A stretch of 64,000 bases of DNA from Delphinapterus leucas (Eukaryota > Chordata > Mammalia > Artiodactyla > Monodontidae): NCBI RefSeq assembly GCF_002288925.2, contig NW_022098076.1:84579062-84643061 (forward strand), read 5' to 3'. This document shows positions 59,784-64,000 of this stretch, in pieces (within the stretch, counting starts at the first letter, position 1; every line of letters begins with the position of its first letter). Both the position numbers and the translations under genes were made by a program. The notes below the pieces were generated by a model, which saw only the letters and a list, made by a program, of their open reading frames with translations, had not been told where the DNA came from and ran no database searches.

Positions 59784-60078
59784 GGGACTTCCCTGGTGGT
59801 CCAGTGATAAAGACTCCGCTTTCCAATGCAGGGGTTGCACGTTGAATCCCTGGCTGGGGAACTAAGATCCCACATGCTGTGGGGCAACTAAGCCCACGTG
59901 CCATAACTACTGAGCTTGTGCGCCTCAACGAGAGAGCCCGCGTGCCGCAAACTACAGAGCCCACGCATCCTGGAGCCTGCATGCCACAACTAGAGAGAAG
60001 ACCGTGCTCTGCAGCGAAGACCCAATGCAGCCAAAAAAAAAATAATAATAATAAATAAAATACATATATATTAAAAAA
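59784..60078 (+). mobile_element. CHR-1-like SINE, older
   Basis: The head GGGACTTCCCTGGTGGTCCA and end GAAGACCCAATGCAGCC are followed by AATAATAATAAATAAAAT. Internal CpGs are mostly decayed compared with 19830 or 33415. Flanks AATTATGTGGGA (59772-59783) and AATTCTGTGGGA (60079-60090) are a 12-bp duplication with one mismatch. Confidence 0.88.
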
Positions 60079-60239
60079 AATTCTGTGGGAAAGATTTATT
60101 CCATCTCATGGTGGCACAGTAGAGAAAATTTTTTTCTAGGTGTCTGCAAAGAACGTTTCTGTTTTCCCAATGTCAAAAAGAAGCACCAGTGGTCCACCTG
60201 CTGTGCCCTCCATGGGTTTTGGGATGTTAATCTGTTTGA

Positions 60240-60933
60240 CCTGTGTTAAGTTTTTATAATATTTGCTAGCAAGATAAGGGGAAAAGTGACTTCCTAGTTG
60301 GCCAAAACAGTGGAGAAGGAGATATTGAAGGTTGTCAGTGGGTGATGAAACCTGGTCTTAATGTGATTTTTGGACCCTTGAGGGGAGGCAAATCCTTATT
60401 GTCAGGCATACTGGCCGCAAAGGAGGAAACCCTCAACCTGCCAACTGCAAAAGTACCACAGGTTACGTAGCCCAAGATGATAGCAAGATGGGAACTTTGA
60501 CAGTAAGAGAAAACTTGGAATTTTCAGCAGCCATTTGGCAAGTATGAGCAGTTAATCAAAAAACAAGCACATTAACAAAATCATTCAAGACTTGAATATA
60601 AGCAAAGTGGTGGACTCCAAGGTGGGAAACCAGCTAATTTGAGGTGTGTCTGGAGGAGAGAGAAAGAAGACCAGCTTCAGAACGGAGGTGATTTCAGATC
60701 CACTTGTCCTGTGTCTGGATGAGCCCACCATGGGCTTGGATGCCGGCACATCAAATGCAGTTCTTCTCCATTCATCAACCTCATTACGCTATCTTCAGAC
60801 TGCCTGATAGCCTTACCTTGCTGGCTTCAGGTAAGGTGAGGTTTTATGGCCGTGTACAGGAAACGTTGGTACAGTCTGAGTCTGCTGGTTACGAGCGTGA
60901 GTACGGAAATTACAACTCGTGTTACTATCTAGA
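60240..60933 (+). pseudogene. Processed ABCG2-like transporter pseudogene
   Basis: Joined across several frames, this reads like the cytosolic ATPase domain of an ABCG2-type half-transporter (multidrug and urate exporter of the plasma membrane). Landmarks in order: VEKEIL (about 60309), MKPGLN, a decayed Walker A (GPLRGGKS, where GPTGGGKS is expected), GYVAQDD and MGTLTVREN (about 60460-60515), the ABC signature VSGGERK, Walker B LCLDEPT, then SIHQPHYAIF and LTLLASGK and SAGYE. Stops, frameshifts and two internal deletions break it. The deleted parts follow Walker A and Walker B. No introns interrupt a span that covers several exons in ABCG2, so it is a retrocopy. The 5' start and the membrane domain are missing. 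The 90-codon frame at 60704-60976 is the best-preserved piece. Confidence 0.82.
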
Positions 60934-61289
60934 GAAAACAACATTTAGGCTGATGGTATATAATTCCACCTATTAAATAATCAGATAATAAAACCTTGAG
61001 GAGGAAATAGGGAACAATCTCTGACCTGGGGAGGAGAATCTGATTTCTAGATCTGGTCCTCATGGTTCGGTGCTGACAAAGTCAAACATCTCTCTTGCTT
61101 CCGTGTACTCACCTTCAAAATTAAGGTATTGAACTAGATGGTCTCCACATTTCTCTATCTTAGAAATTCTATAATTTGGTACTCTTCAAAAACCATGGTA
61201 AGAACCATGTTTGTTCTTTGAAGCTCAACTATAGTCAGGACCCACTGGTGTGGAAGCCAGAAAGTTCAGGCCTGTCTGGTTCTTTGTCT
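60934..61289. other. Unassigned sequence with a possible MIR
   Basis: A weak sense MIR-like stretch lies at about 61040-61180 ('gtactcaccttcaaaattaa', then 'gaactagatggtctccacat'). Nothing else is seen. Confidence 0.35.
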
Positions 61290-61383
61290 TCTGCATTACA
61301 TACAGCCCTGTGAGAAGTCAAATGTCACATTCTTTATTAAAATATCTGGTACCGCCTAGTAGGTGCTCAATAAATGCTATTTT

Positions 61384-61439
61384 TTGTTTGTTTGTTTGTT
61401 TTGGCCATACTGCACAGCTTGTGGGATCTTAGTTCCCAG
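61384..61439 (-). mobile_element. Severely truncated CHR-type SINE
   Basis: Only 56 bp remain: a TTTGTTTG-type tail, then TTGGCCATACTGCACAGCTT and GTGGGATCTTAGTTCCC, which is antisense SINE middle sequence. Perfect 13-bp duplications TAAATGCTATTTT lie at 61371-61383 and 61440-61452. The target is an L2-like 'aggtgctcaataaatgctat'. Confidence 0.8.
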
Positions 61440-61452
61440 TAAATGCTATTTT

Positions 61453-62111
61453 AAAAGGAACTTCTACCACCTTCCAAAAACTTTTCATGGAATCCCTATC
61501 AGAAAGAGAAAAGTTTTAGATGGTCACTCTTTTAAGTCAGCATGGCATGTCTTGTGTTCATACATCATAGAAATGGAAGGGGAGTTAAGTAATTTTTAAA
61601 TGATCACTTTTGTTAATTTCTACAAAAATATTTCATATAATGTGAATATGGCACTTAACCATATTGCTTGGTTTTATAGTTATTTGTTCATTTTAATTTT
61701 GTTATTATAAGTTGCCTTGAATGCAGTCATCATGTTCTAGCCATCTGTATGTACCACTAAGTACCTTCCACATAAAACACTTGTCAAATGTTTTTTCTGG
61801 AAAAAAAAAAAAAGAGCAAGTTGCTGAGATTCTACTACATGAGGGAATTAGGACTCATCAGGAATGTCTGAGATATTTGAAAAGAATGGCTAGAAGCTAA
61901 ATACCAGTGTGCTAATAGCCTTCTAATAAATTAGGTTTGAAATAATTTTCTTATGTTAACCTTCTCATTAGCATGTTCATTGACTGAACAAAAAAATCAG
62001 TCGAAGGTCATATTTTAAGAAGTTTCTAAGTGACAGATATGAAATGACACATCTAGCAAAAGAAACAAAGAGGTTCTGTGGGGTGAGTGTTATATATAGG
62101 TGGGTGGAGAC
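61453..62111. other. Unassigned AT-rich sequence
   Basis: No gene is seen. Weak L2-like text occurs near 61700-61800, and a 13-A run begins at 61801. Confidence 0.4.
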
Positions 62112-63735
62112 TTTTTGTTGTTGTTATGAGCTTTATTGGGATGTAATTCACGTACCATAAAATTCACCCTTTTAAAGTGCACAGTTCAATGTGTTTTAGT
62201 ATATTCATAGGGTTGTACAAACTGTCATCACTATCTATTTTTAGATTAAAAAAAAATAAGGAGGAAACCTCATACCCATTAGCAGTCATTCTCCCTTCCC
62301 CTGCCTTTCCCCTAACACCCCAATCTAGCCCTCAACTATCACTATTCTACTTCCTGTATCTGTAGGTTTGCTGGTTTTGAACATTTTATATAAATGGAAT
62401 CTTACAATATGTGGCCTTTGTGCTTGTTCTTTTTTTCCCCTTATTTATAATGTTTGCAAGGTTCACCCATGCTGTTGCATCCACCGGTACTCTTTTCATT
62501 TTTATTGCCAAAGAATATGCCATTGTATACATTCACCACATTTTATGTATCTGTTCATCAGTTGATGGCATATGGATTATTTCCACTTTTGGGCTATTAT
62601 GAATAATGCTGCCATGAACATTCATACAGGTTTCTATGTGGAGATATATTATTTATCTTGAGTGTACTAGGAGTGGAATTGCTGGCTCATATGGCAATGC
62701 TATGATTAACCATTTGAGGAACTGTCAAGCTGTTTTTTAAAGCAACTGCACCATTTTTCAGTCCCATCAATAATGTGTGAGTATTCCAATTTCTCCACAT
62801 CATTGCTAACACTCATCCATCTTTTTGATGATAGCCATCCTTGTGGATGTGAAGTGGTATGTCGTGGTTTTGATTTACATTTATCTAATGACTAATGACG
62901 TTAAGTATTTTTTCATGTGCTTTTTGACCACTTATATATCATAGGAGAAATGTTTATTTGGGTATTTTGTCCATTTTTAAGTTGGGTTATTTATCTTTAC
63001 ATTATTTAGTTGCAGGAGTTCTTCATATATTCTGGATACAGCATAAGTCCTTTATCAGATAAATAATTTGCAAATATTTCCTATCTTTCTGTGGGTTGTT
63101 TTTCACATTTGTATAGTATCATTTGAAGCACAAAAGTTTATAGTTTTGATATAGTCCAGTTGGTTTTTTATTTTGTTGCTTGAGCTTTTGTTCTTATATC
63201 CGAAAAATCATTGCCCAACCCAAGGTCATGAAGATTTACTTCTATGTTTTCTTCTAAGAGGCTCAGAGTTTTAGCTCTTATATTTAAGTCTATGATCCAT
63301 TTTGACTTAATCATTAACATGATTAACATCATTCTTTTGCATATGGATATCCAGTTGTCCCAGCATCATTTGCTGAAAAGACTATTCTCTCCTCCATTGA
63401 ATGGTCTTGGCACCATAATAAACAATCAGTTGACCATAGATATGAAGGTTTATGTCTGGACTCTCAATTCTATTTCCTTGATCTATGTGTCTACACTTAT
63501 GCCAGTATCACATGTCTTGGTTAGTGTAGATTTATAGTAAGTTTTGTCATCAGGAGGCTATTCGGGATCCCTTGTAATCCTATATGAGTCTGAGTATCTT
63601 CCATTTCTGAAAAGAACTCAGCTGGGATTTTGATAGGACTTGTATTGAATATGTAGATCCATTTAGGGAGTAGTGCCATCTTAACAAGGATATCTTCCAA
63701 TCCATGACATGGGATGTCTTTCCGTTTATTTATTT
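62112..63735 (-). mobile_element. Old L1 3' half, antisense
   Basis: 'gagctttattgggatgtaat', 'ttcacgtaccataaaattca' and 'ttttaaagtgcacagttcaa' open the antisense 3' UTR. Antisense ORF2 follows: 'aatatgccattgtatacatt', 'gatggcatatggattatttc', and further on 'tttgctgaaaagactattct'. It belongs to the same broad family as 42638-43060 but is much longer. Confidence 0.82.
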
Positions 63736-63749
63736 ATTTAAATTAAAAA

Positions 63750-64000
63750 GTTTTTTTTTCATTTGATATCACTTATATGAGGAATCCAAAAAAAGTGATA
63801 CAAATGAACCTATTTACAAAACAGGAATAGACCCACAGGCATAGAAAACAAACTCATGGTTACCAAAGAGGAAAGGACGTGGCGGTGGGGGGGGGGGGAT
63901 AAATTAGGAGTTTGGGATTAGCAGATACAAACTACTATATATAAAATAGGTAAACAGCAAACTACTCTATATAAAATAGATAAACAACAAACTACTCTAT
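63750..64000 (+). mobile_element. Old L1 3' region, cut by the window edge
   Basis: 'cacttatatgaggaatccaa', 'aactcatggttaccaaagag' and 'ttagcagatacaaactacta' are sense L1 3' UTR of the same type as 31555-32070. A 12-G run stands at 63887-63898, and a short duplicated ACTACTCTATATAAAATAG unit lies near the edge. Confidence 0.75.

Overview
This window is non-coding-rich mammalian DNA. It has no bacterial-style gene density, and almost all recognisable coding capacity is LINE-1 sequence. The SINEs are tRNA-derived CHR-type elements, the family shared by cetaceans, hippos and ruminants, and they include the short GC-rich form typical of toothed whales (19830-20042). The L1 elements also look cetartiodactyl. 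I therefore infer a cetacean, most likely a toothed whale.

The only host-gene content I can support is broken. Two divergent copies of a small cysteine/glycine-repeat gene (SCYGR, the KRTAP28-like hair keratin-associated family, on human 2q36.3) lie 2 kb apart at 3449-3691 (minus) and 5768-6021 (plus). Both keep a TATA box, and both carry what looks like the same one-base frameshift that removes the Cys-rich C-terminus. The plus copy has also lost its ATG. Such decay fits the loss of hair in whales. A CpG-rich block with GC boxes at 400-870 looks like a promoter for a gene whose body lies off the left edge or is not visible here. An intronless, shattered ABCG2-like copy lies at 60240-60933.

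Layout: 1-6.7 kb holds the promoter-like island and the SCYGR pair. 6.7-23.7 kb holds old repeats (MIR, L2, MaLR-type LTRs, two copies of another LTR family, hAT elements), four CHR SINEs and L1 fragments. 23713-30874 is a near-complete plus-strand L1 with a 2.0 kb 5' UTR and dead ORFs. 30.9-34.2 kb holds L1, LTR and SINE fragments. 34512-40145 is a second near-complete L1 on the minus strand, with a different 0.9 kb 5' UTR, inserted into an older minus-strand L1 and flanked by a 12-bp target duplication. 41-64 kb is mainly low-GC unique DNA with L1, MIR and L2 fragments, a Tigger insertion, a small inversion inside an L1, two minimal SINE-insertion footprints and the ABCG2-like pseudogene.

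No working protein-coding gene, RNA gene or CRISPR array is supported, and I see no novel multi-gene system. The items most worth a second look are the shared SCYGR lesion, the promoter-like island, the ABCG2-like retrocopy and the structural oddities within the L1s.
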